NCBI RefSeq assembly: GCF_011067745.1
Contig: NZ_JAAMPJ010000005.1
Coordinates: 186,001 to 250,000 of the forward strand
DNA from: Lentzea alba
GTDB lineage: Bacteria; Actinomycetota; Actinomycetes; Mycobacteriales; Pseudonocardiaceae
Direction: 5' to 3'
Length of the DNA: 64,000 nt
In this document: piece by piece, positions 1-10,154 of the stretch
Layout: the number at the start of each line of letters is the position of its first letter
Numbering within the stretch: the first letter of the stretch is position 1
Program-made: the position numbers and the translations under genes
The notes under the pieces: generated by a model
Told to the model about the DNA's origin: nothing
Database searches by the model: none
Seen by the model: the letters and a program-made list of their open reading frames with translations, nothing else

Positions 1-2
1 AG

Positions 3-638
3 GAAGAGCCGCGCCGGCGGTGGTGGCGGATCGCCGTACCCGCGAGCGTGCTGGCCGCGGCCGTCGTCGCCACGACCGTGCTGTGGACGCCGACCAATCC
101 GTCCGCCTATGCGTCCTGGACCGCCGAGCCACGTGCTCCCGGCCCTGGTGCGGATTCGGTGGTCGAGAAGTGCCGCAAGCTGATCGCCGAGTCCCCCACC
201 GCCGACATGCCGGACTGGCCGGAGACGCCGACCGACCTGACGATCGTGGACCAGCGCGGCGACCTCACGATGGTGCTGTTCACCGGCCCGGAGAGCGAGC
301 AGTCCTGTCTGGGCTCGCCGAAGGGCATCGAGATGGCCGGAGGCGGTGGCAGTCCCAACGGCCGGCCACCGCTCGGTTCCGCCCGGTTCCGCATGGGAAG
401 TCTGGGCACGAGCGATCCCGATCCCGGCCAGGGCGAGCCACGCCGGACGCTGGTCGCGGAGGTCGGCGCCGAGGTGGCCAAGGCTCGCGTCAGCACCGAC
501 GACGGCAAGCAGGTGACCGCGACGGTCGACAACGGGTGGATGGTCGCGTGGTGGCCGACCAAGGCGAAGGCGATCTCGGTCACGCTGTACAACAGTGCGG
601 GCGAAGTGATCGGGACGGAAAGCGCCGAAATCAAGTAA
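3..638 (+). CDS. Membrane-anchored protein of unknown function, 5' truncated
   Basis: The reading frame is open to the left edge of the window, so the true start lies outside. The first internal GTG at 48 would cut into the only hydrophobic segment. Upstream codons read EEPRRRWWRIAVPAS and continue into a single membrane helix (VLAAAVVATTVLW). About 165 residues that look extracytoplasmic follow, with a conserved-looking cysteine pair (KCRKL and EQSCLG) and a C-terminal beta-rich part ending in GEVIGTESAEIK. The charge pattern suggests a type II anchored protein with its C-terminus outside. I do not recognise the family. It stops 10 nt before the DUF6412 gene and may share its transcript. Confidence 0.6.
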   Translation, partial: EEPRRRWWRIAVPASVLAAAVVATTVLWTPTNPSAYASWTAEPRAPGPGADSVVEKCRKLIAESPTADMPDWPETPTDLTIVDQRGDLTMVLFTGPESEQSCLGSPKGIEMAGGGGSPNGRPPLGSARFRMGSLGTSDPDPGQGEPRRTLVAEVGAEVAKARVSTDDGKQVTATVDNGWMVAWWPTKAKAISVTLYNSAGEVIGTESAEIK

Positions 639-648
639 CCTCGGCGAC

Positions 649-933
649 ATGTGGCGGCCGGAGACCAGGAACCGAGCGATGCTGGTGCTCGCGGTCTTCC
701 TGCCTGCCCTCTACGCCTTCACGTTGTTCTCCTCGCCGACCGAGGTCGTCGCGGCCGTGACCGCGCTCGCCCTGGCGTTGATCGTGGTCGTCGCGCTGGT
801 GCCGCGGACAGCAGCACCAGCGCGATCGCTGTCGATCCGCGAACGCGCCCAACGCACAGCCCAACTACGGCTGCGCAACCCAGATGCCGCTGGTCGGCCC
901 CGTCCTCGAGCACCGGGATGCCGGACGTTCTGA
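649..933 (+). CDS. DUF6412-like small membrane protein
   Basis: This is a 94-residue protein with two predicted membrane helices (about residues 10-28 and 33-52) and a basic, arginine-rich C-terminal tail. Its size, topology and position directly before a short YidC-type insertase match the actinobacterial DUF6412 family, whose function is unknown. The ATG at 649 begins 10 nt after the preceding stop. Its 3' end overlaps the yidC start by 16 nt, which suggests translational coupling to the insertase. The family name rests on remembered resemblance and context; no search was run. Confidence 0.65.
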   Translation: MWRPETRNRAMLVLAVFLPALYAFTLFSSPTEVVAAVTALALALIVVVALVPRTAAPARSLSIRERAQRTAQLRLRNPDAAGRPRPRAPGCRTF

Positions 934-1592
934 CACGTCCGCGAAATCCCCAACTCGATACGGAGAACCAACCCTTGTTCGCTGACCTGGGCGCTGCCCT
1001 GGCGAGCTTCGGCATGCCCGCGCTCGCCATCATCGTGTTCACCATGGCGGTGCGGCTGATGCTGCACCCGCTGGCCCGCGCCGCCGTGCGCGGCGAGAAG
1101 GCCAAGGCCAAGCTCGCCCCGGAAATCCAGAAGCTGCAGAAGAAGTACGGCAAGGACCTCGTCCGGTTCTCGGAGGAGTCGCAGAAGGTCTACAAGCGCA
1201 ACGGCGTGTCGATGTTCGCGGGCATGCTGCCGATGCTCGCCACCGCACCGTTCTTCATGGTCATGTACCAGGTCGTCACCACCCCCAACCCCCTGTTGGC
1301 GGGGACGATTTTCGGGGTTCCGCTAAGTGCTCATTTCCTGAGCACTTTCAGCTGGGCGTTCTTCGTGCTGTTCGCCCTGCTCGCGGTGGTGGCCTACGTG
1401 ACCGTGAAGTGGCAGCAGTCGCGGATGACCACCACGCCTCAGCCGGGGTTCATGACCGGGTTGATCAAGGTGCTGCCGTTCGGCACGATCCTGGTGGCCG
1501 CGTACCTGCCGCTGGCCGCCGGTCTGTACCTGCTCACCACGACGACGTGGACGATCGCGGAACGCGCGCTGCTCTACCGCATCCTGAGCTGA
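918..1592 (+). CDS. yidC: YidC/Oxa1-family membrane protein insertase, short form
   Basis: The 224-residue protein has the YidC core. After a short N-terminal stretch come a helix with the conserved arginine (TMAVRLMLHPL, the hydrophilic groove residue), a charged cytoplasmic hairpin (EIQKLQKKYG), and three or four further helices (about residues 95-115, 135-155, 170-205). It inserts or folds membrane proteins with or without SecYEG. It is shorter than the main actinobacterial YidC (over 300 residues) and lacks the long basic tail, so it is probably a second paralogue. The start was set at ATG 918 because upstream codons in this frame are an out-of-frame reading of the DUF6412 gene. Its stop overlaps the convergent PucR gene by 19 nt. 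Confidence 0.8.
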   Translation: MPDVLTRPRNPQLDTENQPLFADLGAALASFGMPALAIIVFTMAVRLMLHPLARAAVRGEKAKAKLAPEIQKLQKKYGKDLVRFSEESQKVYKRNGVSMFAGMLPMLATAPFFMVMYQVVTTPNPLLAGTIFGVPLSAHFLSTFSWAFFVLFALLAVVAYVTVKWQQSRMTTTPQPGFMTGLIKVLPFGTILVAAYLPLAAGLYLLTTTTWTIAERALLYRILS

Positions 1593-3082
1593 AGCTGCGC
1601 GATGAGCCGGACGAGCGGGTCGTCGAGGTCCAGGTCGATCCGCTTCAACCGGTACCGCAACGTGTTCGGGTGGACGTGCAGCCGTTCCGCGGCGGCCCGC
1701 ACGTCACCCAGCGCGTCGAGGTACGCCAGCAACGACTTCGCGAGCTCCGGGTCGAGCGCCTCGATCCGGGGATCGCGGATGCGCGGATTGTCCTGCAACA
1801 AAGCCAGGATCTCGCTCACCAGCACCTGTGACCGGACGTCGGCGAGCGTCGCCACCTCGGCGTCGAGGTCGCGGGCCATCGCGTCCAGCACGCGTTCGGC
1901 TTCCTGCCGGGAGATCCGCACCTCGTCCAAAGTGGACACGGTGGAGCCGACCGCGGCCTGCACGGACGTGTGCAGGTGTCGCCGAGCCGTGGTGACGATC
2001 TCCCGCGTCAGGTTCAGCAACTGGGCGTGAGGGGCCAGGTCCGGCAACAACACGTAGGTGCGGCCACCGGACTCGCTGACCAGGGCGCTGCGCCGGTACG
2101 CGGCGGCGTGCACGGAGATCAGGCCGGTCATCTCGGCGCGGCGGAGTTCGTGTTCGCTGCGGTCGCCTTCGCCGCCGCGCAACGCGAAGACCACGACCGC
2201 GGCGGGTTTGCCGGGGTCGGCGCCGATCTGACCGGCGACCGTCGTGGCGTCCATCCGACCGGTCAGCAGCGCGGCGAGGAGGTTCTCGCGGAACCTCGAC
2301 GTGGGCTGGTTGCGCTGCTGGATCAGGTGCGGGGCGGTGACGCGGGCGGCACCGAGCAGCGCCCGTTCCGCCTGCTCGGTCAGCGGCTGGTCGCCCTCCT
2401 GCACCCAGATCGTGCCGAGCGGCTGGGCGCCGGCGTGGATGCCGACGGCGATGCGGCGGCGGATGCCGAGCTCCGGGCGTTCGTCGATCCGCACCACTTC
2501 TTCCGAAGAGCGGAGCAGGTTGTAGACGCCCCACTCGCGCAGCATCTTCAGGTACGGCTCGGGGCCCTGGCGGCCGAGGATGGAGAGCCGGCGCAGTTCG
2601 TCGACCTCGTCGGACGACCGGGAGTAGGCGAGCACGCGGCTCGCGGTGTCCTCGATGCTGACGATGCCGCCGGTCAGGGTCGCAATCGTTTGCGCGAGCG
2701 CGAACAGGTCGCCGAGGACCTCGCCGTCGTCGGTCGTGGTCGTCAGCACGCCCTTGGCCAGCGACTCCAGGTGTCCCCAGCGCACCTCGGGCCGGACCTC
2801 CAGCAACGCCACCCCGGCGTCGACCGCGGCCTGTTCGAGAGCCTGCGACGACTCCTTGACCGCGACGGCGGCTGCTTTCGCCCGTCCGGCGGCCCTGACC
2901 AGCGGCAATGCGGCTCGGCCACGTGCCCCGATCAGCAACGCCAGATCTCCGGCGGCGACGTCCGGCGGGTCGTCCGGATCCATGATCACGACATCGCGCA
3001 CGTCGACCTCCAGGCCGTTGGGGGCGACCTGCAGTTCGACGAGTGGATCGCCGAGCGCGATCAGGATGTGCCGGAGGCTCAT
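1574..3082 (-). CDS. PucR-family transcriptional regulator, probable activator of proline catabolism
   Basis: The protein has 502 residues: an N-terminal purine-catabolism-regulator-like sensor region (about 1-140), a central GGDEF-like region (about 270-390), and a C-terminal PucR helix-turn-helix (LGDVRAAAERLHVHPNTLRYR, about 455-495), which is diagnostic. It is transcribed divergently from pruA across about 100 bases. In mycobacteria and streptomycetes a PucR-type protein at this position activates the proline dehydrogenase and P5C dehydrogenase genes, so the same role is inferred here. The start was chosen at ATG 3082 (MSLRHILIALG); another ATG lies 18 nt upstream (MYDRTV), and neither has a strong ribosome binding site. 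The 3' end overlaps yidC by 19 nt. Confidence 0.85.
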   Translation of the reverse strand: MSLRHILIALGDPLVELQVAPNGLEVDVRDVVIMDPDDPPDVAAGDLALLIGARGRAALPLVRAAGRAKAAAVAVKESSQALEQAAVDAGVALLEVRPEVRWGHLESLAKGVLTTTTDDGEVLGDLFALAQTIATLTGGIVSIEDTASRVLAYSRSSDEVDELRRLSILGRQGPEPYLKMLREWGVYNLLRSSEEVVRIDERPELGIRRRIAVGIHAGAQPLGTIWVQEGDQPLTEQAERALLGAARVTAPHLIQQRNQPTSRFRENLLAALLTGRMDATTVAGQIGADPGKPAAVVVFALRGGEGDRSEHELRRAEMTGLISVHAAAYRRSALVSESGGRTYVLLPDLAPHAQLLNLTREIVTTARRHLHTSVQAAVGSTVSTLDEVRISRQEAERVLDAMARDLDAEVATLADVRSQVLVSEILALLQDNPRIRDPRIEALDPELAKSLLAYLDALGDVRAAAERLHVHPNTLRYRLKRIDLDLDDPLVRLIAQLQLRMR

Positions 3083-3188
3083 AACTGTCCGATCGTACAT
3101 CCGGAGAGGTGAATCTTGGCCTGTTGCACAACGGGCGGTGACCTGCGCGGACTTACGGTTCAGGCACCGATCAGAAGAGGAGTTGCGA

Positions 3189-4814
<1,626 letters not shown>

Positions 4815-4828
4815 CCCAGCCCTCAAAA

Positions 4829-4881
4829 ACCATGGGGGGCACATTCATGGACCACAAGTCCATGAATGTGCCCCCCATGGT
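4829..4881. repeat. Perfect 24-bp inverted repeat with 5-nt loop between pruA and the proline dehydrogenase gene
   Basis: Bases 4829-4852 are exactly complementary to 4858-4881, with the loop CACAA between. The arms contain ATGGGGGGCACATTCATGG. No T-run follows, so it is not a classic intrinsic terminator. It could be a U-less actinobacterial terminator/attenuator, an mRNA-stabilising or processing hairpin that sets the pruA to dehydrogenase ratio, or one copy of a dispersed palindromic (REP-like) repeat. Only this copy was seen in the window. Confidence 0.9.
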
Positions 4882-4904
4882 CCTCACCCGAGGAAGTGAT
4901 CTTG

Positions 4905-5825
4905 ATGCGTAGTGTGCTGCTCGCTGCGTCCCGGAGTGCGGGGGCGCGGAAGTTCGTCGAGTCGACGCCGCTGACCCGGCCCGTGGTTGAGCGGTTCGTG
5001 GCCGGGGATGATGTCGACGCGGCGATTCGGGCTACCGCTGAGGTGCTGGGTGACGGTCGGCTGGTCACGCTGGACCACCTCGGTGAGGACACCTTCGAGG
5101 AGTCGCAGGCCAGCTACACCGTCGAGGCCTACCTGACGTTGCTGGCGCGGCTGGAGGCGCACGGGCTCACGAACGGCGCCGAGGTGTCGGTCAAGCTGTC
5201 TGCGGTCGGCCAGTCGTTGGCCATCGACGGCGAGAAGATCGCGCTGGAGAACGCACGGCGGATCTGTGCCGCAGCCGCAGTCGTCGGCACGACCGTAACG
5301 CTGGACATGGAGGACCACACCACCACGGACTCCACGCTGGGCATCCTGCGTGAGCTGCGGGTGGACTTCCCGTGGGTCGGCGCGGTGCTCCAGGCGTATC
5401 TCAAGCGCACCGAACAGGACTGCCGCGACCTCGCGTACTCCGGTTCCCGGGTGCGGCTGTGCAAGGGCGCTTACCAGGAGCCTGCTTCCGTTGCGTACCA
5501 GGACAAGCACGACGTCGACCTGTCGTACGTGCGGTGCCTGAAGGTGCTGATGGAGGGTCAGGGCTACCCGATGGTCGCCTCGCACGACCCGCGCCTGATC
5601 GCGATCGCCGCCGACCTGGCGTCCGCGCGCTCGAAGGACTCCTACGAGTTCCAGATGCTGTACGGCATCCGGCCCGAGGAGCAGCGCCGCATCGCCGCCG
5701 AGGGCAACCGCATGCGCGTGTACGTCCCGTACGGCGACGAGTGGTACGGCTACTTCATGCGCCGCCTCGCCGAGCGTCCGGCCAACGTCGCGTTCTTCGT
5801 GCGGTCGCTGCTCACGACGAGCTGA
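4905..5825 (+). CDS. pruB: Proline dehydrogenase (FAD-dependent)
   Basis: The enzyme oxidises L-proline to 1-pyrroline-5-carboxylate and passes electrons to quinones; pruA completes the route. The 306-residue monofunctional protein shows the family signatures: VSVKLSAVG, LDMEDHTTTD, the substrate/flavin motif RLCKGAYQEP, EFQMLYGIR, and the C-terminal RVYVPYGDEWYGYFMRRLAERPAN with the paired arginines that hold the proline carboxylate. ATG 4905 was chosen over an upstream in-frame ATG at 4866 because the latter lies inside the hairpin arm, while 4905 has GAGGAAG about 8 nt upstream. Its end overlaps the convergent ATPase gene by 14 nt. Confidence 0.93.
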   Translation: MRSVLLAASRSAGARKFVESTPLTRPVVERFVAGDDVDAAIRATAEVLGDGRLVTLDHLGEDTFEESQASYTVEAYLTLLARLEAHGLTNGAEVSVKLSAVGQSLAIDGEKIALENARRICAAAAVVGTTVTLDMEDHTTTDSTLGILRELRVDFPWVGAVLQAYLKRTEQDCRDLAYSGSRVRLCKGAYQEPASVAYQDKHDVDLSYVRCLKVLMEGQGYPMVASHDPRLIAIAADLASARSKDSYEFQMLYGIRPEEQRRIAAEGNRMRVYVPYGDEWYGYFMRRLAERPANVAFFVRSLLTTS

Positions 5826-8214
5826 GCTCCTCGGCCGTTTCCAGGGCGAACTCCAGCTTCACCGGCTCACCCGCCTCGCGCAGGATCTCGACCGCGCGGC
5901 GGGTGAGCCGAAGTGCTTTGCCCATCTCGTGGTTCGTCTCCGCGCAGAGCCGTGCGTAGATCGTGAGCGCGTCGGCGTACCCGGCCTGCCGATCGAGGTC
6001 CAGCCCGGTCATGTGCCACAACACAACGGCCGTGTGCGCGGTGTTCCTCGCCTCCTCCTTCCGTTCCGCGCCGCGGAGTCTGCACGCGTGCTGCTGCACG
6101 GCCGCGAGGTAGGTCGTCGGCGGGGTCCTCGGTATCAGCGCACGACAGACCTCGACCGTGAACTCGGACATCCGCAGCGCCCGGACGTGATGGTCCGATT
6201 CGGACAGTGCCCGAGCGGCGGACTCCAGCGCCGGGGCCAGTTTCGCGCCGAAGAACTCCACGAGCTGTGACGGCAGGCGACCGCACAGCTCGAGGCACTC
6301 GTCGGCGATGCGCAGCGCTTGGTCGTCCAGATCGTGCCGGAGTTGCTGCTCGACCAGCGCCGCCAGGGCGATCACGAGGTCGACCTGGTTCCAGACGGCG
6401 TCCTGCGCGACCAGATCCCGGTACACCTCGACGGCTTCCTCGACCGCGCCGAGATCGCGGGCGAGCCGGGAGACGTTGAGCAGGGCGACGCCCAGGCCCT
6501 TGCTGTCCCCCGTTTCCCGCCACGCCATCACGGCCTCTCGCGCGGTGAGCTCCGCGTCCAGGCCATCGCCGAGCGCCTGGCTGTACCGCATCAACGCGTC
6601 GGCGAGTTCGCCGCGGAACGTGTCGGGGTTGACGATCGCGAGCCGGCGGAAGAGGTCGACGGCTTCCTTCAGCGTGTCGCTCGCGGCTTCGGCCCTGCCC
6701 AGGTCGACGAGCATCGTGCCCGCCATGACGAGGTTGCGGGCGAGTTCCGGTTCGAAGCGCGGGTCCTCCTGGGCAAGCACCCGCCAGTTCGCGATGGAGA
6801 GCTGCATCGAGTCGGCCGCGTGCTGCTTCTCGCCCTCGACGTGGAAGCGGCGGGCCATGGCGGCGGCGACGCGGGCGAAGTCGACGCGGAACAACGCGGG
6901 ATGGTTCTTCGAGAGCTCCTGGAAGAGCAGGGTGGCCCGGCTCAGCGCGGTCATCGCCGCCTCGTCCTGGCCGAGCGCCTGGTAGCGGTAGCTGATCTGT
7001 TCGAGGGCGGAGGCGAGCTGCGGGGTGGTCTCCGGGTCGTCGAGCGCGATCTCGTGCCAGAGCGCGATCGCCTCCTCGGAGACCGCGAGGACCTCGTCGC
7101 GCCGCTGGGCGTTGATGAGCCGCAGTCCCAGGTCTCCCAGCGCGTCGGCGAGCAACGGCCGGTTCTCCGGGTCCTGTCGCACGAGCTCGCGGTAGCACTC
7201 GACCTCCTGCCGGGAGGCCTCGACGGACTCCTGGCGCAGGCCGCACAACATCGTGCGCGCGCTGAGCATCCCGTACATCTCGGCGCGTTCGAGGACGTCC
7301 TGGGCGCGGTCGATCAGCCGGAGCGTGAGCATGGACCCAATGGCGTCGACGGCGAAGCGCTCGTCGCGGAACACCTGCCGGGCGAGGTGCTCGGCCGTCG
7401 CGCACGAACCGATCTCGGCGGCGATGCGGAGGCTGTCGCGGGCCATGTCGCCCGCGATCCCGGGGTTGTCCGCGATGAGCTGGTCGAGGCCCGGCCGCAG
7501 GTTCGGCCACCGCAGCGCCGCGCGGGCGAGCAGGTCCGGGTCCGGGGCCTCCGGGGTGGCGACGGCGAGGTAGTCCTCGGCGATGCGGCCGCTGCGGGGA
7601 CCGTCGTCGCGCTGGAGGAGACGGCGGACGAGCTGGGTGCGGTTCACGTCGCACGGGTCGCCGTGCACCGTGGTGAGCGCGGCCATGTGCAGGTCGAGGA
7701 CCGTCTCGCCGGCGATGTTCGGCGGCGGTTCGTCCGGTGCGGTGACGTTGAGCTGCTTGGCGAAGTGCTGGCAGGCCAGCGTGAACGACCCGGCGCGGTC
7801 CTCCAGCGTCGGGGCGAGCGCCAGGTCGGTGACCTCGTGGTCGAAGTCCGCGATGCGCTGGCGGGTCGAGGACCACCACCAGCCCGTGGTCCTCGCCGCC
7901 AGCAGCACCCGCGTGCGCGCCGGCCCGTGCCGGAGCGTGTCCTGCAGCCGCGCGAAGACGTCCGGCCAGCCGAGCCGGTCGGCGTCGTCGATCAGCAGGA
8001 GCCTGCCGTGGACGTCGTCGTCCCACTGCTCCTGGAAGTGCTGGAGCAGCCTGGTCTTGCCCGCGCCCGCCGGAGCGTGCAGCAGCAGCGACGCCTGTGG
8101 CGCTGGGCTGTCGCGCCAGAGCGTGAGGGCGTGCACTTCGGATTCTCTGCCGTGAAAGGGGACCACCTGATGGGTGGGGTCCAGCAGTGCGGCGACGCTG
8201 AGTGCTCGGTCCAC
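5812..8214 (-). CDS. STAND-like P-loop ATPase with C-terminal TPR repeats
   Basis: The 800-residue cytoplasmic protein has an N-terminal NTPase module: Walker A APAGAGKTR (about residues 47-55), Walker B LLLIDDADRL (about 71-80), and a sensor-like LLAARTTGWW. From about residue 270 to the end it is helical, with TPR-like 34-residue repeats (ALGDLGLRLINAQRRDEVLAVSEEAIALW and similar). This architecture is typical of actinobacterial signal-transduction NTPases that oligomerise on sensing a ligand or partner. No effector or DNA-binding domain is visible, so its output is unknown. It starts at GTG 8214 with a GAGG very close upstream. It is divergent from the DNA polymerase gene. Confidence 0.75.
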   Translation of the reverse strand: MDRALSVAALLDPTHQVVPFHGRESEVHALTLWRDSPAPQASLLLHAPAGAGKTRLLQHFQEQWDDDVHGRLLLIDDADRLGWPDVFARLQDTLRHGPARTRVLLAARTTGWWWSSTRQRIADFDHEVTDLALAPTLEDRAGSFTLACQHFAKQLNVTAPDEPPPNIAGETVLDLHMAALTTVHGDPCDVNRTQLVRRLLQRDDGPRSGRIAEDYLAVATPEAPDPDLLARAALRWPNLRPGLDQLIADNPGIAGDMARDSLRIAAEIGSCATAEHLARQVFRDERFAVDAIGSMLTLRLIDRAQDVLERAEMYGMLSARTMLCGLRQESVEASRQEVECYRELVRQDPENRPLLADALGDLGLRLINAQRRDEVLAVSEEAIALWHEIALDDPETTPQLASALEQISYRYQALGQDEAAMTALSRATLLFQELSKNHPALFRVDFARVAAAMARRFHVEGEKQHAADSMQLSIANWRVLAQEDPRFEPELARNLVMAGTMLVDLGRAEAASDTLKEAVDLFRRLAIVNPDTFRGELADALMRYSQALGDGLDAELTAREAVMAWRETGDSKGLGVALLNVSRLARDLGAVEEAVEVYRDLVAQDAVWNQVDLVIALAALVEQQLRHDLDDQALRIADECLELCGRLPSQLVEFFGAKLAPALESAARALSESDHHVRALRMSEFTVEVCRALIPRTPPTTYLAAVQQHACRLRGAERKEEARNTAHTAVVLWHMTGLDLDRQAGYADALTIYARLCAETNHEMGKALRLTRRAVEILREAGEPVKLEFALETAEELSSS

Positions 8215-8251
8215 AGCCTCATAGTCGGCTGGTGGTCAGGCCAGGGGTAGG

Positions 8252-8273
8252 AAGACCACACCATCGTGGTCTT
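8252..8273. repeat. 8-bp inverted repeat in the divergent promoter region
   Basis: AAGACCAC and GTGGTCTT flank the 6-nt spacer ACCATC, followed on the + strand by a T-rich stretch. It lies between the divergent starts of the TPR ATPase and the DNA polymerase gene. It could be an operator for either gene or a short attenuator ahead of the polymerase. No regulator gene is adjacent. Confidence 0.5.
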
Positions 8274-8386
8274 TTCCCGTTTTTCCTTCACTCCATTGCT
8301 GTCTGGCTTGGAGAAGCTCCAACGAGTAGCCGCCATGTCTTCAGCCCGCACTGAAACTGTCAGACCTCCGCTGCACAATCTGAGGT

Positions 8387-10030
8387 GTGCTGGTTGCCCT
8401 CGTCCTCGAAGCGGGCGGCGCCGGGCGATGGCAGAAGCTGCACGACGACGGGACGCCGGCCGGTCCCGCGATGTCGGCCTCTTCCGTCGCCTCGGCCGTC
8501 GCGTCGCTGGAGCGTGCCCACAGACCGCGGTGGGTGTGGGCGGACACCTCGGAGATCTATCCGCTGCTGCTGGCGGCGGGCGTGCGGGTCGACCGGTGCT
8601 GGGACCTGCACCTGACCGAGGCGTTGCTGCTGGGCGCCGAGGGCAGGCACCGGGAGCCGCGCGAGCTGCCGGCGGCGCTGGCGCGGGTGCTGGGCTTGCC
8701 GGCACCGGCCGATCTGGGCCACCGCAAGAAGGACGTCGAGCTGACGTTGTTCGAGCCGGAGGCGGTGGTGCTGCCGGGCGACACGGACGAGCTGGCCGCG
8801 TTGTCGCTGGTTTTCCGGGCCCAGCAACGGAATCCGGCGCTGGGGCTGCTGATCGCGGCGGAGTCGGCGTCGGCGTTGGTGGCGGCGGAGATGACGCACC
8901 ACGGGTTGCCGTGGCGGGCGGACGTGCACAACAGGCTCCTGGAGGAGGTGCTCGGCCCGCGACCGGCGCCAGGTGCGCGGCCGAAGCTGTTGCAGGCGCT
9001 GGCGGACCAGATCCAGCAGGCGTTCGACGGCAGGGAGATCAACCCGGACGCCCCGGCCAGCATCGTGCGGGCCTTCGGGCGGGCGGGCATCGAGGTGCCG
9101 TCCGCGCGGCGGTGGGTGTTGAAGAACGTCGACCATCCCGCAGTGGAACCGTTGCTGGACTACAAAGAGCGCGCACGGCTGTGGGTGGCGCACGGCTGGA
9201 CGTGGCTCGACGCGTGGGTGCAGGACGGGCGGTTCCGGCCCGACTACGTGGTCGGCGGCGTGGTGTCGGGGCGGTGGGCGTCGCGGGGTGGTGCGGCGTT
9301 GCAGATTCCGAAGCTGATGCGGCAGGCCGTGATCGCGGACGACGGCTGGTGCCTGGTGGCGGCCGACGCGTCCCAGCTCGAACCGCGGATTCTGGCCGCG
9401 CTGTCCGGAGATCAGCGGTTGATCGAGGTGTGCACGGACGACGACCTGTACTCGGCGCTGGCCGCGGACTCGTTCAAGGGCGAGCGGCCCCGCGCGAAGA
9501 TCGCGATGTTGTCGGCGATGTACGGCGGCACCTCCGGTGAGGCCGGACCGCTGCTCGCCGTGCTGCGCAAGAGGTTTCCGGAGGCCGTCGGGTACGTGGA
9601 GGCCGCCGCGCAGGCCGGAGAACAAGGCCGGATGGTGCGCACACGACTCGGGCGCACGTCCCCCCAACCGTCGGACGCGTGGCGCGAACTGACCGGTGGC
9701 GCCGACGATTCGGGCGAGGTGTCGCGCTCGTCGCGCCAGGCGGCGCGCAACTGGGGGCGGTTCACCCGCAACTTCGTGGTGCAGGGTAGCGCGGCGGACT
9801 GGACGGCGGCGTTGCTGGGCGTACTGCGCAATCGCTTGCCCGCTGAGGCGCACTTGGTGTTCTTCCAGCACGACGAGGTGCTCGTGCACTGCCCGCGCGC
9901 GGACGCCGACGCGGTGATCGAGGCGATCGCCGAGGCCGGCCGAGAGGCGACGCGCCTGCTGTTCGGTGACACGGCGGTGCGGTTCCCGATGCACGCGGTG
10001 CCGGTGACCTGCTACGCGGACGCGAAATAA
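8387..10030 (+). CDS. Bifunctional 3'-5' exonuclease/DNA polymerase-like protein, family A
   Basis: The 547-residue protein is related to the exonuclease-polymerase part of DNA polymerase I but has no 5'-3' exonuclease. The polymerase motifs are intact: motif A DASQLEPRILAALSGD, motif B on the O helix RPRAKIAMLSAMYGG, and motif C HDEVLVHCP. The N-terminal third resembles the 3'-5' exonuclease fold, but the metal-binding DEDD residues are not clear, so proofreading activity is doubtful. This family is common in actinomycetes beside the normal PolA and is thought to act in repair or translesion synthesis; its cellular role is not settled. The GTG start at 8387 has GAGG just upstream. Confidence 0.85.
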   Translation: MLVALVLEAGGAGRWQKLHDDGTPAGPAMSASSVASAVASLERAHRPRWVWADTSEIYPLLLAAGVRVDRCWDLHLTEALLLGAEGRHREPRELPAALARVLGLPAPADLGHRKKDVELTLFEPEAVVLPGDTDELAALSLVFRAQQRNPALGLLIAAESASALVAAEMTHHGLPWRADVHNRLLEEVLGPRPAPGARPKLLQALADQIQQAFDGREINPDAPASIVRAFGRAGIEVPSARRWVLKNVDHPAVEPLLDYKERARLWVAHGWTWLDAWVQDGRFRPDYVVGGVVSGRWASRGGAALQIPKLMRQAVIADDGWCLVAADASQLEPRILAALSGDQRLIEVCTDDDLYSALAADSFKGERPRAKIAMLSAMYGGTSGEAGPLLAVLRKRFPEAVGYVEAAAQAGEQGRMVRTRLGRTSPQPSDAWRELTGGADDSGEVSRSSRQAARNWGRFTRNFVVQGSAADWTAALLGVLRNRLPAEAHLVFFQHDEVLVHCPRADADAVIEAIAEAGREATRLLFGDTAVRFPMHAVPVTCYADAK

Positions 10031-10088
10031 GTCCAAACAAGACGTAGTACAACCAGCAGTTTTCGCGGGCGTTACTCCGATCGGCCGC

Positions 10089-10120
10089 TTGTCCGCCGGC
10101 TGTGAGAGCGCTCTCATAGG
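10089..10120 (+). promoter_or_regulatory. Promoter with LacI-type palindromic operator upstream of GH16 gene 1
   Basis: A perfect 14-bp palindrome TGAGAGCGCTCTCA (10103-10116) lies 38 nt upstream of the GH16 start. It follows a TTGTCC (10089-10094) that could be the -35 box, so bound repressor would cover the spacer and -10 region. The motif has the central GCGC of LacI/GalR operators and closely resembles the CebR/CelR box of actinomycetes (TGGGAGCGCTCCCA). The same element recurs upstream of the second GH16 gene. Confidence 0.75.
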
Positions 10121-10154
10121 TGGACTGCACCCGTGACAAGGAGGTCACTCGCGC

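Noticed and set aside
8252-8290. Hairpin plus T-rich tract as a terminator
   Set aside because: It lies between divergent start codons, where a terminator would have no upstream gene; an operator or attenuator role is more sensible.
8360-10117. 585-codon minus-strand frame opposite the DNA polymerase
   Set aside because: Composition is that of an antisense shadow (Arg/His/Gln repeats), and the plus-strand frame has all three polymerase motifs.
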